A stretch of 64,000 nucleotides of DNA from Thermoleophilia bacterium SCSIO 60948 (GCA_021496505.1 CP053031.1:682001-746000), one strand, 5' to 3'; positions 1 through 8,639 are shown, counted from the first letter of the stretch. The notes: generated by a model from the sequence alone, not told the origin. Made by a program: numbers and translations.

Positions 1-573
1 CTGACTGGACGGCCGGCATCCGGCGCCGCCGTCGAGTCGCTCGGTCGCTGGCGCGAACGACGACTGCTCGCGAAGGCTCGGGGTGGCTCGGAGGCCGCGC
101 TCGAAGAGCTCTTCCGCGCCCACTGGCCACGCGCCTACCGCTCGGCGCTGATGATTGTTCGCGATCGACAGATCGCCGAGGACGTCGCGCAGGAGGCGTT
201 CCTCGCCGCGATCCGTTCTCTCGATCGGTTCGACTTGGCGCGGCCGTTCGGACCGTGGCTGAACCGGATCGTCGCGAACCGAGCGATCGATCACGCGCGA
301 GCCCGTGCGATCAGGGCTGAGGTTCCGGAGCTCCCTGGGCTCGAGCCGGTCGCGCGCGAGCCGCTGCCCGACGCGGTGCACTTCTCCGACGAACTCCACG
401 ATGCGGTCCTCGGCCTCGATCTGGAGCAGCGCACCTGCGTCGTTCTTCGCTACGTGCTCGACTGGAGTCCGGGCGAGATCTCACGGTTCCTAGGCCTGCC
501 TCGCGGGACCGTGAACTCACGTCTGCGCCGAGCGCTGGATCGGCTGGCCGAGGCGATCGAGGCTGAATCATGA
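1..573 (+). CDS. ECF-type RNA polymerase sigma factor (5' end outside window)
   Basis: This sigma-70 family extracytoplasmic-function factor directs RNA polymerase to a specific promoter set. The frame is open from base 1 with no ATG, GTG or TTG before position 151, so the true start lies upstream of the window; starting at the ATG at 151 would cut sigma region 2 in half. Region 2 is visible around DVAQEAFLAAIRSLDRFD (from about 181). The region 4 helix-turn-helix lies near the C-terminus (LEQRTCVVLRYVLDWSPG, then GTVNSRLRRALDRL). The stop overlaps the start of the next gene (ATGA), so the two are translationally coupled, as usual for a sigma factor and its membrane regulator. Confidence 0.9.
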   Translation: MTGRPASGAAVESLGRWRERRLLAKARGGSEAALEELFRAHWPRAYRSALMIVRDRQIAEDVAQEAFLAAIRSLDRFDLARPFGPWLNRIVANRAIDHARARAIRAEVPELPGLEPVAREPLPDAVHFSDELHDAVLGLDLEQRTCVVLRYVLDWSPGEISRFLGLPRGTVNSRLRRALDRLAEAIEAES

Positions 574-1769
574 GGCGGCGCGACGTACGGGATCGGCTTG
601 GAGGCCGATCGGCCCAAGGCGAGCGAGAAGCTCAGGAGCGCGCGTGGGAGGTGGTCCGCAAGGCGCACGTCGAGGCAGAGCCGTCGCGACAACGCCACAA
701 CCGCAAGGGGTTCTTCGGCGGGTTGCTCGCCGGCGTCGCCGTCGTCGCGTTGGTTCTCACGCCTGCGGGGGCTCAGGTCTCGCGCTGGGTCGGCGACGTC
801 GTCGATCCGCCAGGAATTGAGCGAGCCGAGGGTTCGCTCGGCGAGCTTCCGGGCGGTGGGCGGCTGCTGGTCCAAGCTGGATCTGGGACTTGGCTCGTCG
901 AGGGCGACGGAACGAAGCAGCGAGTCGGCGACTACGAGAGCGCGACGTGGTCGCCTCGCGGTCTCTACGTCGCAGCGACCGACGGTGACGGGTCGCTCCT
1001 CGCCGTCGACGTTCACGACGAGGTCGGCGACGAGCGCTGGAGCCTCGACGTCGGCGCGCGTGTCCACGACCAATCATGGGCGCCGAGTGGACAGCGGATC
1101 GCGTACAGGGCGGGTCGCGAGCTGCGGATGGTCGCGGGGGATGGGACAGGCGACCGATCGCTGGTCGCCGAGATCGCGCCCGTCGTGCCGGCCTGGGAGC
1201 CCGAGGACGAATACACGGGCGAGATCGATCAGGATTACCCACGCCACCGGCTCGCCTATGTCGGAGCGGGCGGACGGACGATCCACGTGATCCGCGCGGA
1301 CACCGATTCCGAGGCGTGGTCAGCCAAGATTCCAACCGACGTACGGGCGCTTGCGTGGACGGACCGAGGGCGACTGGCGGTGGTCGGACAGGGCGGCCTT
1401 CGTTTGTTCTCGCGCGGTGGAACGCCTGAAGAGTCGTTCGGGTTCGGCGGCCGTCAGGTTCAGGGACTGAGCGCCGGGACCCGCGAGCGGATCGCCGTGC
1501 GGCAGTTTCGCCGCCAAGCCTCCAAGTCGCGTGTCAGCGTGACCGAGACGTCCCTGAATCGCGAGGTCTTCTCCGGGCCGCGACGGTTCTCGGGGGCGAC
1601 CTTCTCGCCGGGCGGCGACCGGATCCTGATCGAGTGGCCGGCAGCCGACCAGTGGCTCTTCGTCTCGCCCGATGGTCAGCGGGTCGACGCCGTCTCGGGC
1701 ATCGGCGAGGAGTTTCGAAGCGATGGCCCGCGGCAGTTCCCGCGGGTCAGCGGCTGGTGCTGTCGCTAG
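570..1769 (+). CDS. Membrane-anchored TolB/WD40-like beta-propeller protein, probable regulator of the upstream sigma factor
   Basis: This 399-residue protein has a basic cytoplasmic N-terminus (about 1-45), one transmembrane segment (about 46-65, FFGGLLAGVAVVALVL) and a long extracytoplasmic part. That part has repeated TolB/PD40-like blades such as ATWSPRGLYVAATDGDG, QSWAPSGQRIAYRAGRE and ATFSPGGDRILIEWP. It overlaps the sigma factor gene by 4 bases. The order (sigma gene, then a one-TM protein with an outside sensor domain) is typical of a sigma/anti-sigma pair, so I infer that the propeller senses an envelope signal and the N-terminus holds the sigma factor. No classical zinc anti-sigma motif (HxxxCxxC) is present, so the anti-sigma role is inferred from position. 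Confidence 0.75.
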   Translation: MRRRDVRDRLGGRSAQGEREAQERAWEVVRKAHVEAEPSRQRHNRKGFFGGLLAGVAVVALVLTPAGAQVSRWVGDVVDPPGIERAEGSLGELPGGGRLLVQAGSGTWLVEGDGTKQRVGDYESATWSPRGLYVAATDGDGSLLAVDVHDEVGDERWSLDVGARVHDQSWAPSGQRIAYRAGRELRMVAGDGTGDRSLVAEIAPVVPAWEPEDEYTGEIDQDYPRHRLAYVGAGGRTIHVIRADTDSEAWSAKIPTDVRALAWTDRGRLAVVGQGGLRLFSRGGTPEESFGFGGRQVQGLSAGTRERIAVRQFRRQASKSRVSVTETSLNREVFSGPRRFSGATFSPGGDRILIEWPAADQWLFVSPDGQRVDAVSGIGEEFRSDGPRQFPRVSGWCCR

Positions 1770-1784
1770 TCCCAGCGGGACAGC

Positions 1785-2174
1785 ATGAAGGCACGAGCGA
1801 CCCGAACGGCATTGCTCGCCCTGCTTCTTGCGAGCTCTCTGTCGGCGCCCGCATCCGGCTCGGTCAAGGCGAGCAGCGTGTGAGCCGGCTATCTCGCCTC
1901 GGGCGACCGCTTCGAGCTCTACGCCTCTGTGAGCTCGCGCGACGGCAGATGCCGTCCTAACCGCAAGGTCATCATCTACGCGACCCTGACCGGAGGCCGC
2001 GAGGTCCGGATCGGTGCGGACGTGACGAGCCGGGGTGGTGGTCTGTTCGTGCGGGGCACTTTGCCCGAGGACATCGAGTGGATCTCCGCGGCCCTGTTGT
2101 CGAAGCAGTTGACGCCTCGGCTGTCGTGCTCTTGGTCGCGGAGCCGCGCGGTCCCACTGAGTGTCGAGGAGTAG
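1785..2174 (+). pseudogene. Secreted protein gene interrupted by an in-frame TGA
   Basis: From the ATG at 1785 a clear signal peptide is encoded (MKARATRTALLALLLASSLS, then APASG). The frame hits TGA at 1881-1883 after 32 codons. The same frame then stays open to a TAG at 2172-2174 and reads like a mature secreted domain (AGYLASGDRFELYASVSS, later KVIIYATLTGGREVRIG). Signal peptide and mature domain are thus in one frame, separated by one stop. A TGG-to-TGA change or a sequencing error would explain it. A GTG at 1929 could start the second half but would lack a signal peptide. It lies 15 bases after the propeller gene. I recognise no family. Confidence 0.6.
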
Positions 2175-2323
2175 CCGGACCTGCCGCCTCCTCGGGCGTT
2201 GTCGTGCCGCGACCATGACCGAACGGACGGGGATCTTGTCGCGAGTTCGATTTTCGCCGAGCCGCCGCCAGGGGCCCGTCGGCTCCTGCCAAAGCCGTCG
2301 AGGTTGATTACCGCCAGCGATCG

Positions 2324-2746
2324 TTAGTCGAGGTACTGGGCTCGCGCGGGGTCGCGGTAGCCCGTTATGCGAAACCGGGCTGCGATCCCCTCGTCAGCGC
2401 CGTGCGGCTTGATGAATCCCAGGAACCGAGACGCCCCGGTGCGGCGCAGGCGGCGGTCGATGTCGCTCAACAGCTCGCGACGCTCAGCATCGCGTGGTTC
2501 GACGGCCCACCAGTGCAGGCGGTCCGGAGACAGCGTCGGACTCGCCGGCGATCCTGGGTGTGGGTGGCGAGCGATGCTGACCTCGTCGCTCCCAAGGTCC
2601 GTCCCACGGGTCTGGATCACGATCGCCCGGTCATAGCCCCCACGTTTCTCGTTGATCAGGAACGCGCGCAGCAGTCGCGGTGAATGATCCGCGAGCGCCG
2701 GTGGAGCGGACCATCCCATCGAAGTCGCAGCGATGACGGCAATCAA
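2324..2746 (-). CDS. Putative secreted protein, unknown function
   Basis: A 140-residue product whose N-terminus resembles a short signal sequence (MIAVIAATSMGWSAPPALA, then DHSPRLLRAF). The start is a TTG at 2746; upstream in this frame there is no other start codon before a stop at 2797. The remainder is polar with no clear domain (for example DRLHWWAVEPRDAERRELL and RFLGFIKPHGADEG). It stands alone between the damaged secreted gene and the histidine kinase. Coding potential is moderate, and the TTG start plus short hydrophobic core leave secretion uncertain. Confidence 0.45.
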   Translation of the reverse strand: MIAVIAATSMGWSAPPALADHSPRLLRAFLINEKRGGYDRAIVIQTRGTDLGSDEVSIARHPHPGSPASPTLSPDRLHWWAVEPRDAERRELLSDIDRRLRRTGASRFLGFIKPHGADEGIAARFRITGYRDPARAQYLD

Positions 2747-2911
2747 GGCGAGACGAGCGCGGCGACCATGCGGCGTTCGGTTCCCATGGACCTCTTACGC
2801 GGACTGGCTCGCACGAGGTCCGAGAGCGACTCGGCTGGGGATCGAGCGTCCTCAGCAGCCGACGGCTTTGGAGGGCTGCCGTTCGATTCCTTCGCCGCCT
2901 GAGCCCCGACG

Positions 2912-4393
2912 TCAGCCGCGTCTCGGCAGGTCGATCCGAAACTCCGCGCCCCCGCCGCGCCCGTTTCGAGCCGATGCCGTTCCGTGGTGTGCGCGCGCGA
3001 CCGCGTCGACGATTGCGAGCCCGAGGCCCGCACCTGACCGGCGGGCGCGCCCCTCGTCGGCCCCTGCGCGCCAGAACCGCTCGAAGACGCGCTCCTCACC
3101 GCCGGGTTCGATGCCAGGGCCGTAATCCCTGACCACCACGGAGACGATTCCGGCGCCCTCGGCGACGCTGACGTCGACCGGCGTTCCCGGGGGCGTATGG
3201 ACGATCGCGTTCGTCAGCAGGTTCGAGACTGCGCGGCGGAGTTGCTCGGGGTCGGCGTCGAGCGCGGCGAGCGGTCGCTCGACGGCGAGGTCGATGACCC
3301 GCTCGGGAGCCCTCGCTCTGGCGTCGGCCACGACCTCGGCGACGAGCTCGTCGATCTGCACGGGCTCCGGTGTGAGAGCCCGTTGCTCATCGGCGCGCGC
3401 GAGTGCGAGAAGGTCGTCGACGAGCGCGCCCATGCGCACCGACTCGCTCTCGATCCGCCCCATCGCGATCTCGAGCTGCTCCGGGTCGTCGGTGGCGCCG
3501 AGCCGAAACAGCTCGGAGTAGCCGCGGATCGATGCGAGCGGCGTTCTCAGCTCGTGTGAGGCGTCGGCGAGGAATCGCCGCAACTGCTCCTCGCTCGCCT
3601 CGCGCGCCTTGAGCGCGGCGACGATCTGCTCGACCATCTCGTTGAACGCCGAGCCCAGACGGCCGACCTCGGTGCCCTCGCTCCCGACCTCGACGCGCTT
3701 CGACATGTCGCCGGCCGCGATCTCGAGCGCCGTCGTCTCGATCCGTCGCAGCGGCTTGAGTCCGATCCAGACGACCCACCAGGCGAGCACCGCAGCCGCG
3801 GCGAGAACGACGCCGGTCACGACCGCGAGGATCACGAGCAATCGGCCGAGCGTGCTGTCGACATCCGTCAGCGGGATCGCGACGACGACGCTCCGCGAGG
3901 AGCCCGATATCTCGGCGGTCGCGACGCGGTACTCCGTCTCACCCTGGGCCGAGGTGACCGAGCCGACCGTGACCTGACCGGGGGTGGCGTCGGGAACCTC
4001 GGAGCCCAGCTCGGGCGTCGCTCCGCGAGGGCCGAACGCGAGGTTTCGTGATCGCAGCACCTCGCCGTCGGCATTGCGCACCTCGACCACGGCCCCGGCC
4101 GGCAACTGGGCCGGCCCGGGGCCCTCCGGCGGCGGTCGCTCGTCCGGGTCGAGGTCGGGAGGCTCTGGCGCGCCTCCGTTCGGGCCGAGCGGCAGAGGCC
4201 TCGATCCGTCCAGCTCGCCGGGCGACAGCTCGCCGAGCAATTGGGAGCCCGCCTCCGCCGCCGCCTCGACCTGTTCGTCGACGCGGTCGAGCAGGTACGT
4301 ACGCAGCGCCAGGTAGGAGACGGCGTCGAGGACGAGGATGCCGATCGCCGCCAGTACGAGGACGATCAGGACGAGGCGACCGCGTAGCGACAT
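2912..4393 (-). CDS. Two-component sensor histidine kinase (HAMP, HisKA, HATPase)
   Basis: A 493-residue membrane kinase of the BaeS/MprB class. TM1 is at about 7-30, a Pro/Glu-rich extracytoplasmic domain at about 31-183, TM2 at about 184-210 and HAMP at about 211-262. The HisKA dimerisation helix carries the phospho-acceptor His280 (FLADASHELRTPLASIRGY). The ATPase domain has the N box near 391-395 (SNLLTNAIVHT), G1 DYGPGIEP and G2 GAGLGLAIV. It follows its response regulator (stop at 4400, start at 4393) and is the last gene of an operon that also encodes an FtsX/ATPase pair. It probably senses envelope stress or a substrate of that transporter. Confidence 0.93.
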   Translation of the reverse strand: MSLRGRLVLIVLVLAAIGILVLDAVSYLALRTYLLDRVDEQVEAAAEAGSQLLGELSPGELDGSRPLPLGPNGGAPEPPDLDPDERPPPEGPGPAQLPAGAVVEVRNADGEVLRSRNLAFGPRGATPELGSEVPDATPGQVTVGSVTSAQGETEYRVATAEISGSSRSVVVAIPLTDVDSTLGRLLVILAVVTGVVLAAAAVLAWWVVWIGLKPLRRIETTALEIAAGDMSKRVEVGSEGTEVGRLGSAFNEMVEQIVAALKAREASEEQLRRFLADASHELRTPLASIRGYSELFRLGATDDPEQLEIAMGRIESESVRMGALVDDLLALARADEQRALTPEPVQIDELVAEVVADARARAPERVIDLAVERPLAALDADPEQLRRAVSNLLTNAIVHTPPGTPVDVSVAEGAGIVSVVVRDYGPGIEPGGEERVFERFWRAGADEGRARRSGAGLGLAIVDAVARAHHGTASARNGRGGGAEFRIDLPRRG

Positions 4394-4399
4394 CTCAGC

Positions 4400-5107
4400 T
4401 CAGCGCGGCTGGCGCAACGAGTAGCCGACGCCGCGAACCGTGTGGATCAGGGGCGCCGCGTCGGAGTCGATCTTCCGTCGCAGGTAGGAGATGTAGGTCT
4501 CGAGGATGCGGCTGTCACCGCCGAAGTCATAGCTCCACACCTGGTCGAGTATCTGGGCTCGGCTGAGCGCGGCGCGCGGGTTGAGCATCAGGTACCGAAG
4601 CAGCCTGAACTCCGTATCGGTGAGTTCGATCGACCGGCCGCCGCGGAAGACCTCGCGTGTGTCCTCGTCCAGCTCGAGGTCGGCGAAGACCAGGCGCGGA
4701 GCGGGGTCTGAGGGCGCATCGCCGCGGCGCAGGATCGCCCGCACGCGTGCCAGGAGCTCCTCGACCGAGAACGGCTTCGTGACGTAGTCGTCGCCACCGA
4801 GGGTCAGGCCCTTGATCTTGTCGGCGGTCGTGTCACGCGCGGTCAGGAAGACGATTCGCGGTCCTTCGCCGGTCTGACCGATTCGACGCGCGACCTCGAA
4901 GCCATCGATGTCCGGGAGCATCACGTCGAGCACGAGCAGGTCGGGCCGGAATCGAACCGACGCGGCGAGGGCCGATGCGCCGTCGGCCGCCGACTCGACC
5001 TCGAACTCCGCGTACCGGAGCGCCATCGAGATCAGCTCTCGGATGTTGAGCTCGTCGTCGACGACGAGGATCCTTCGCGGACGCTGACTCGGCTCGGGGA
5101 TCGGCAT
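4400..5107 (-). CDS. OmpR/PhoB-family response regulator
   Basis: A 235-residue DNA-binding regulator. The receiver domain (about 11-125) has the acidic pair in ILVVDDE, the phospho-acceptor Asp61 (LVLDVMLPDIDGF), and the conserved Lys111 (DDYVTKPFS). The winged-helix effector domain lies at about 140-232 (LTDTEFRLLRYLMLNPRA ... ETYISYLRRKID ... VRGVGYSLR). I start it at the ATG at 5107 (MPIPEPSQRPRR) because everything upstream in the longer open frame is arginine/proline-rich shadow sequence. It is immediately upstream of its cognate kinase and downstream of the small anchored protein and ABC genes, so it probably regulates that transporter. Confidence 0.93.
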   Translation of the reverse strand: MPIPEPSQRPRRILVVDDELNIRELISMALRYAEFEVESAADGASALAASVRFRPDLLVLDVMLPDIDGFEVARRIGQTGEGPRIVFLTARDTTADKIKGLTLGGDDYVTKPFSVEELLARVRAILRRGDAPSDPAPRLVFADLELDEDTREVFRGGRSIELTDTEFRLLRYLMLNPRAALSRAQILDQVWSYDFGGDSRILETYISYLRRKIDSDAAPLIHTVRGVGYSLRQPR

Positions 5108-5168
5108 CGGCACCGAACAATGGTGGACGAACCTGGGGGTTTCCTGAGAATCCCCGGGCCGCCGAGGG

Positions 5169-5540
5169 TCATGGCATCGGTTGTCCGCCGTCGGGAGCCG
5201 CCTGCGCGCACTCCTCGAACGCCGCCCGAGCCTCCTCGGAGACCCCGCTCGAAGCGCCACCCTCGGGCGGCATGCCTCCGTCCGGCAGCTCGCCACCCTC
5301 GGGGAAACCGCCGTCCGCCGGCGCGCCGCCCTCGGGGGGTTCACCGTCGACGGGCGGTGCCCCTGGCGGTCCGTCGGGCAGCTCGACGCCCTGCTCGGCG
5401 AGGCAGGCCTGGAGGTCTTGGCTTCCGGCCTGATGCTCCCCCTCGTCGTCGCCGAGCAGCGTGAAGGCGAGAACGCCCGCGACGACGAGCGCCACCAGTA
5501 CGGCCGCGCCGGCGATCGCGATCTTGTGAGCGCGGCTCAT
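5169..5540 (-). CDS. Small membrane-anchored protein with a Pro/Glu/Gly-rich low-complexity tail
   Basis: A 123-residue protein with one N-terminal transmembrane segment (about 7-31, IAIAGAAVLVALVVAGVLAF). The outside region is built of imperfect repeats of the type PEGG/PDGG (for example GGFPEGGELPDGGMPPEGG) and contains two cysteines (LQACLAEQG, FEECAQAA). It overlaps the ABC ATPase gene by 4 bases and precedes the response regulator, so it belongs to the transporter/two-component operon. No family is recognised. The position suggests an accessory or sensor-linked envelope protein, which is inference only. Confidence 0.7.
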   Translation of the reverse strand: MSRAHKIAIAGAAVLVALVVAGVLAFTLLGDDEGEHQAGSQDLQACLAEQGVELPDGPPGAPPVDGEPPEGGAPADGGFPEGGELPDGGMPPEGGASSGVSEEARAAFEECAQAAPDGGQPMP

Positions 5541-6298
5541 CGCTCGACGCTCGCGGTCGCGCGGTCGGAGCTGATCCGCCCGTCGGCGATCTCGACGACG
5601 CGCGGGGCACCGGCGGTGATCTCCGTGTCGTGGGTGATCAGGATGACCGTGGTCCCCGTTCGGCTCCAGAGCTCGTGGAGGAGCTCGAGGACCGCGGCTC
5701 CGCTTCGCGAGTCGAGGTTGCCCGTCGGCTCGTCGGCGAGGATCACCTGTGGCCGGTTCGCGAGCGCGCGAGCGATCGCGACCCGCTGTTGCTCACCGCC
5801 GGACAGCTGCGAGGGCAGGTGTCCGGCTCGGCCCGCCAGCCCGACCTGCGAGAGCAACTCCTCCGCGCGGTGCTCGCGCTCGGCCTTCGGGGTTCCGAGC
5901 GGCGCCATAGCGATCTCGATGTTCGCTCTCGCACTGAGCGTCGGGATCAGGTTGAACTGCTGGAAGACGAAGCCGATCGTCCGCGCACGCAGATCCGCGA
6001 GCTGGCGATCCGACGCACGGGCGAGGTCGGTCCCGTCGAGTGTCAGGGTCCCGCCGCTGGGTCGATCGAGCGCCCCGAGCAGAGCAAGCAGCGTCGACTT
6101 TCCCGAACCCGACGGGCCGACCACGACCACGTATTCGGAGTCGGCGACCTCGAGGTCGACGCCGTCCAGAGCTCGTACCTGCGCGTCAGAGCTCCCGTAG
6201 ACCTTGGTCACGTTCTCGAGGCTGTAGCGCCTGGCCGCTCCGGCCGAAGCCATGCTCACCCCTCGGCTCGAGTTCAGCGTCTGCGTCTGCGTGCTCAT
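5537..6298 (-). CDS. ABC transporter ATP-binding protein, MacB/LolD type
   Basis: A 253-residue ATPase that energises an FtsX-type permease. Walker A is at about 61-69 (GPSGSGKST), the Q loop FVFQQFNLIP at about 110-119, the ABC signature LSGGEQQRVAIARAL at about 165-179, Walker B VILADEPTGNLDSRSG at about 185-200, and the switch histidine ILITHD near 225. The TGNLDSRSG extension after Walker B is typical of the MacB/LolD/FtsE group, which act mechanically on envelope substrates rather than as importers. The true start may be the internal ATG that gives MASAGAARRY. The permease gene lies just upstream on the same strand. Confidence 0.93.
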   Translation of the reverse strand: MSTQTQTLNSSRGVSMASAGAARRYSLENVTKVYGSSDAQVRALDGVDLEVADSEYVVVVGPSGSGKSTLLALLGALDRPSGGTLTLDGTDLARASDRQLADLRARTIGFVFQQFNLIPTLSARANIEIAMAPLGTPKAEREHRAEELLSQVGLAGRAGHLPSQLSGGEQQRVAIARALANRPQVILADEPTGNLDSRSGAAVLELLHELWSRTGTTVILITHDTEITAGAPRVVEIADGRISSDRATASVER

Positions 6299-6356
6299 GC
6301 GGTGCTCCTGTGTCGATCGGATTCGTCGGGTGTTGCTGGGTCGCGCCGCCGCGCCG

Positions 6357-7841
6357 TCATTCGATGCTCCGCAGCGCCTCGGCCGGGCGAAGGCGAGCGG
6401 TGCGAAGGCCGCCGACGGCGCCCGCCACGAGGCCGCCGATCACCGCGAGGCCGACGGCGAGCACGACGATCGTCAGCGAGACCGAGGCGTCGAGGCCGAT
6501 CGTGGTGGCGATCGCGTCGGTCGATTCCCCGGCGCCCGGGGCTCCCGGAGGGAACCCGCCGCCGCCCTGCGACGCCAGGGTCGCGTCGAGACCGATGTCG
6601 AGGGCACTGACGATCGCCGCTCCGCCGATGCCGAGCGCCGCGCCCACGAGTCCGCCGAGCAGTCCCTGCGCCATCGACTCGCCGGCGATCTGGCGAACGA
6701 CGGCGCCCTGACGCCAGCCGATCGCCTTCAGCGTGCCGAGCTCTCGCGTTCGCTTGTTGACCGAGGACAGCGTCAGCAGGGCGGCGATGCCGAACGCGCC
6801 GACCAGGGCGACGACCGATAGCGCGGTCCCGAGCTTGCCGGTCAGGTCCTTGGTACTGGAGAGCGAACCTGAGACCTCGCTCGCGAGCTCCGAGTTGGTC
6901 GTCACCTCTGAGCCCGAGAACGAGGACTCGATCCGCTCGGCGACGGCGTCGACGCTCGAGGAGTCCGTCGCGTTGACCTGGATGTTGTTGACGCGGCCCT
7001 CGCGGTCGGAGAGCTTCTGCAGCTGACCGAGCTCGACGTAGATGTCGGATGCGGTGCCGCCGACGGCGGCCTCCCCGAGCCCGACGACCTCGAACTCGTG
7101 ATTCGAGACCTCGACCTCGTCGCCGATCTCGATCCCCTCCTCATTGGCGTAGGAGTTCGAGATGACGGCCTGGTCCTTGCCGTCGCCTTCGAAATAGGAG
7201 CCCTTCGTGACCTGCCCGCTCGTCAGTAGGCCGAGGTCGGGGGAGCTCGTGTCGACGCCCGAAACCGTCCGCTGGTCGAGCTCGATCGAGTCCGGTGCGC
7301 CGCCGCCGGGAACCGTTCCGCTCGGAGGCGCTCCCAGACCGCCCTCGGTCTCGCTCGTCGACGTCTCCTCCGGGACCTTGCCCGAGATGTTCGTCAGGTT
7401 GAGCGTCAGACCCCCGGCCACGGCCTCGACGCCCTCGATCTGCTCGACATGCTCCAGCTTGCTCTCGTTGAACGAGATCTCCGTGCTGGCGAAGCTGTCG
7501 GTGGAGAAGCGCTCGCCCGCGTCGCCGAGGTTCTGGAGGTCGACCATCCCGCCGCCGAGCTCACGCTCGATCTGGCGCTGCTCCTTCTTCGACAGGCCCT
7601 CGAGGGAAGGCGGTCCCCCTTCGCCGGCCGCCTCGTCGAGTGCGAGCGGGCGCGAGACGCTCATCTCGGTGCCGACGCCGGTCAGCGGTTCGAGCACCTC
7701 GCCCTGCGCCTCGTCGAGTCCGCGAGACACGGACGAGACGAGGATCACGAGCGCGACCCCGAAGCCGAGTCCGAGCGCCGTCAGGACCGTCCGACCGCGC
7801 CTGCGCCGCAGCTCGGCGGCGATGTAGGAGAGCTTGAGCAA
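6357..7841 (-). CDS. FtsX-like ABC permease (MacB type)
   Basis: A 494-residue permease partner of the downstream ATPase. One TM segment sits near the N-terminus (about 20-42, TVLTALGLGFGVALVILVSS). A large extracytoplasmic MacB_PCD-like domain follows, then three C-terminal TM segments of the FtsX domain (LSVVALVGAFGIAALLTL, GLLGGLVGAALGIGGAAIV, TIVVLAVGLAVIGGLVAG). FtsX motifs such as RTRELGTLKAIGWRQGAVV are clear. I start at TTG 7841, giving LLKLSYIAAELRRRRG, because an AAGGA lies about 8 bases upstream. The much longer open frame above is not protein-like. It is the first gene of the operon running to the histidine kinase. Confidence 0.9.
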   Translation of the reverse strand: MLKLSYIAAELRRRRGRTVLTALGLGFGVALVILVSSVSRGLDEAQGEVLEPLTGVGTEMSVSRPLALDEAAGEGGPPSLEGLSKKEQRQIERELGGGMVDLQNLGDAGERFSTDSFASTEISFNESKLEHVEQIEGVEAVAGGLTLNLTNISGKVPEETSTSETEGGLGAPPSGTVPGGGAPDSIELDQRTVSGVDTSSPDLGLLTSGQVTKGSYFEGDGKDQAVISNSYANEEGIEIGDEVEVSNHEFEVVGLGEAAVGGTASDIYVELGQLQKLSDREGRVNNIQVNATDSSSVDAVAERIESSFSGSEVTTNSELASEVSGSLSSTKDLTGKLGTALSVVALVGAFGIAALLTLSSVNKRTRELGTLKAIGWRQGAVVRQIAGESMAQGLLGGLVGAALGIGGAAIVSALDIGLDATLASQGGGGFPPGAPGAGESTDAIATTIGLDASVSLTIVVLAVGLAVIGGLVAGAVGGLRTARLRPAEALRSIE

Positions 7842-7948
7842 GACCGATTCCTTCGTTCGTTGGCGACGAAGGCGACATCGAACCCGCGGACGGTCGGAAT
7901 CCCCTGAGATCAGGCTGAGAAAGTGCTGAGAGCTTGTTGCCGAGGTGG

Positions 7949-8638
7949 CTACCCGGGCAACGCTCGCGCGGCGTCCACGTCGAACACCGCGCGAAAGAGC
8001 GGTTCGCCGAGGTATTGCGGAGCGTCGCTCGGGCTGAACTCCACCCTGAACTGGAGATGGTTGCCGCGCCTGACCTTGCGCAACGGCACCTCCCATTCCG
8101 TGCCGTCGGTCCCCGGGACCTCGCCCGCTTCGATCTCCAGGACCTTTATCCAACGTCCGTGTGGGTTCGGGATCGCGTCGAGCACAACAGTGGCGCGCTC
8201 GGCAGGAGCATCGATCTTGAATCCCAGCGTCTCGTTCTTCGCGAGAGACACTGTCGGTCCGGTATTGATGGTCGAGCTGACGCACGTCGACTTATCCGAA
8301 CGGTCCTCACGTGAGCAGAAGACGCGAAGCGTCATCGCCCGACCCCCGTCACCATCGCGGATGACGGCGCGAACCGGCTGCGGAATGATCCTCGGCACGG
8401 GGGCCACGCTCTTCAGAAACCCCCTGTCAGAGTCGGAGCCGCCATCGCCGAGAAGCCCGTAGGCGGGCCCGATGGGGGAGACCGCCAAGCCCACCGCCGC
8501 GAGCAGCGAAGCTCCGGCCACCCGCCAGCGGTTCCGCCCGAGCCAGCTCGCCTCGCGCCGTCGCTTCGCAGCGGCGCGAAGCTCGCCGCGAAACCTCTCG
8601 AGCCCGGGCAGTCCTTCAAATCGATCGTCGTCACCCAT
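7949..8638 (-). CDS. Membrane-anchored protein beside an ECF sigma factor, possible anti-sigma factor
   Basis: A 229-residue protein with a short cytoplasmic N-terminus (MGDDDRFEGLPGLERFRGEL), one TM segment at about 34-56 (WRVAGASLLAAVGLAVSPIG) and an extracytoplasmic domain of about 170 residues. The ATG at 8638 has AAGGAG upstream and begins one base after the sigma factor stop, so the genes are co-transcribed and probably coupled. The outside domain shows no family I recognise. The architecture parallels the sigma/partner pair at 1-1769 and supports a role in holding or sensing for the sigma factor, by inference from context. Confidence 0.7.
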   Translation of the reverse strand: MGDDDRFEGLPGLERFRGELRAAAKRRREASWLGRNRWRVAGASLLAAVGLAVSPIGPAYGLLGDGGSDSDRGFLKSVAPVPRIIPQPVRAVIRDGDGGRAMTLRVFCSREDRSDKSTCVSSTINTGPTVSLAKNETLGFKIDAPAERATVVLDAIPNPHGRWIKVLEIEAGEVPGTDGTEWEVPLRKVRRGNHLQFRVEFSPSDAPQYLGEPLFRAVFDVDAARALPG

Positions 8639-8639
8639 C

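Noticed and set aside
1881-1883. Selenocysteine or stop-codon recoding as an explanation for the internal TGA
   Set aside because: The context after a signal peptide and the absence of an obvious bacterial SECIS hairpin make a mutation or sequence error simpler; other internal stops in the window are TAG or frameshifts, so there is no common recoding pattern.
8456-8474. A seventh match to the 19-bp motif (CCCGTAGGCGGGCCCGATG)
   Set aside because: It lies in the middle of the coding sequence of the protein at 7949-8638, far from any start, and lacks the conserved purines at positions 13 and 15.
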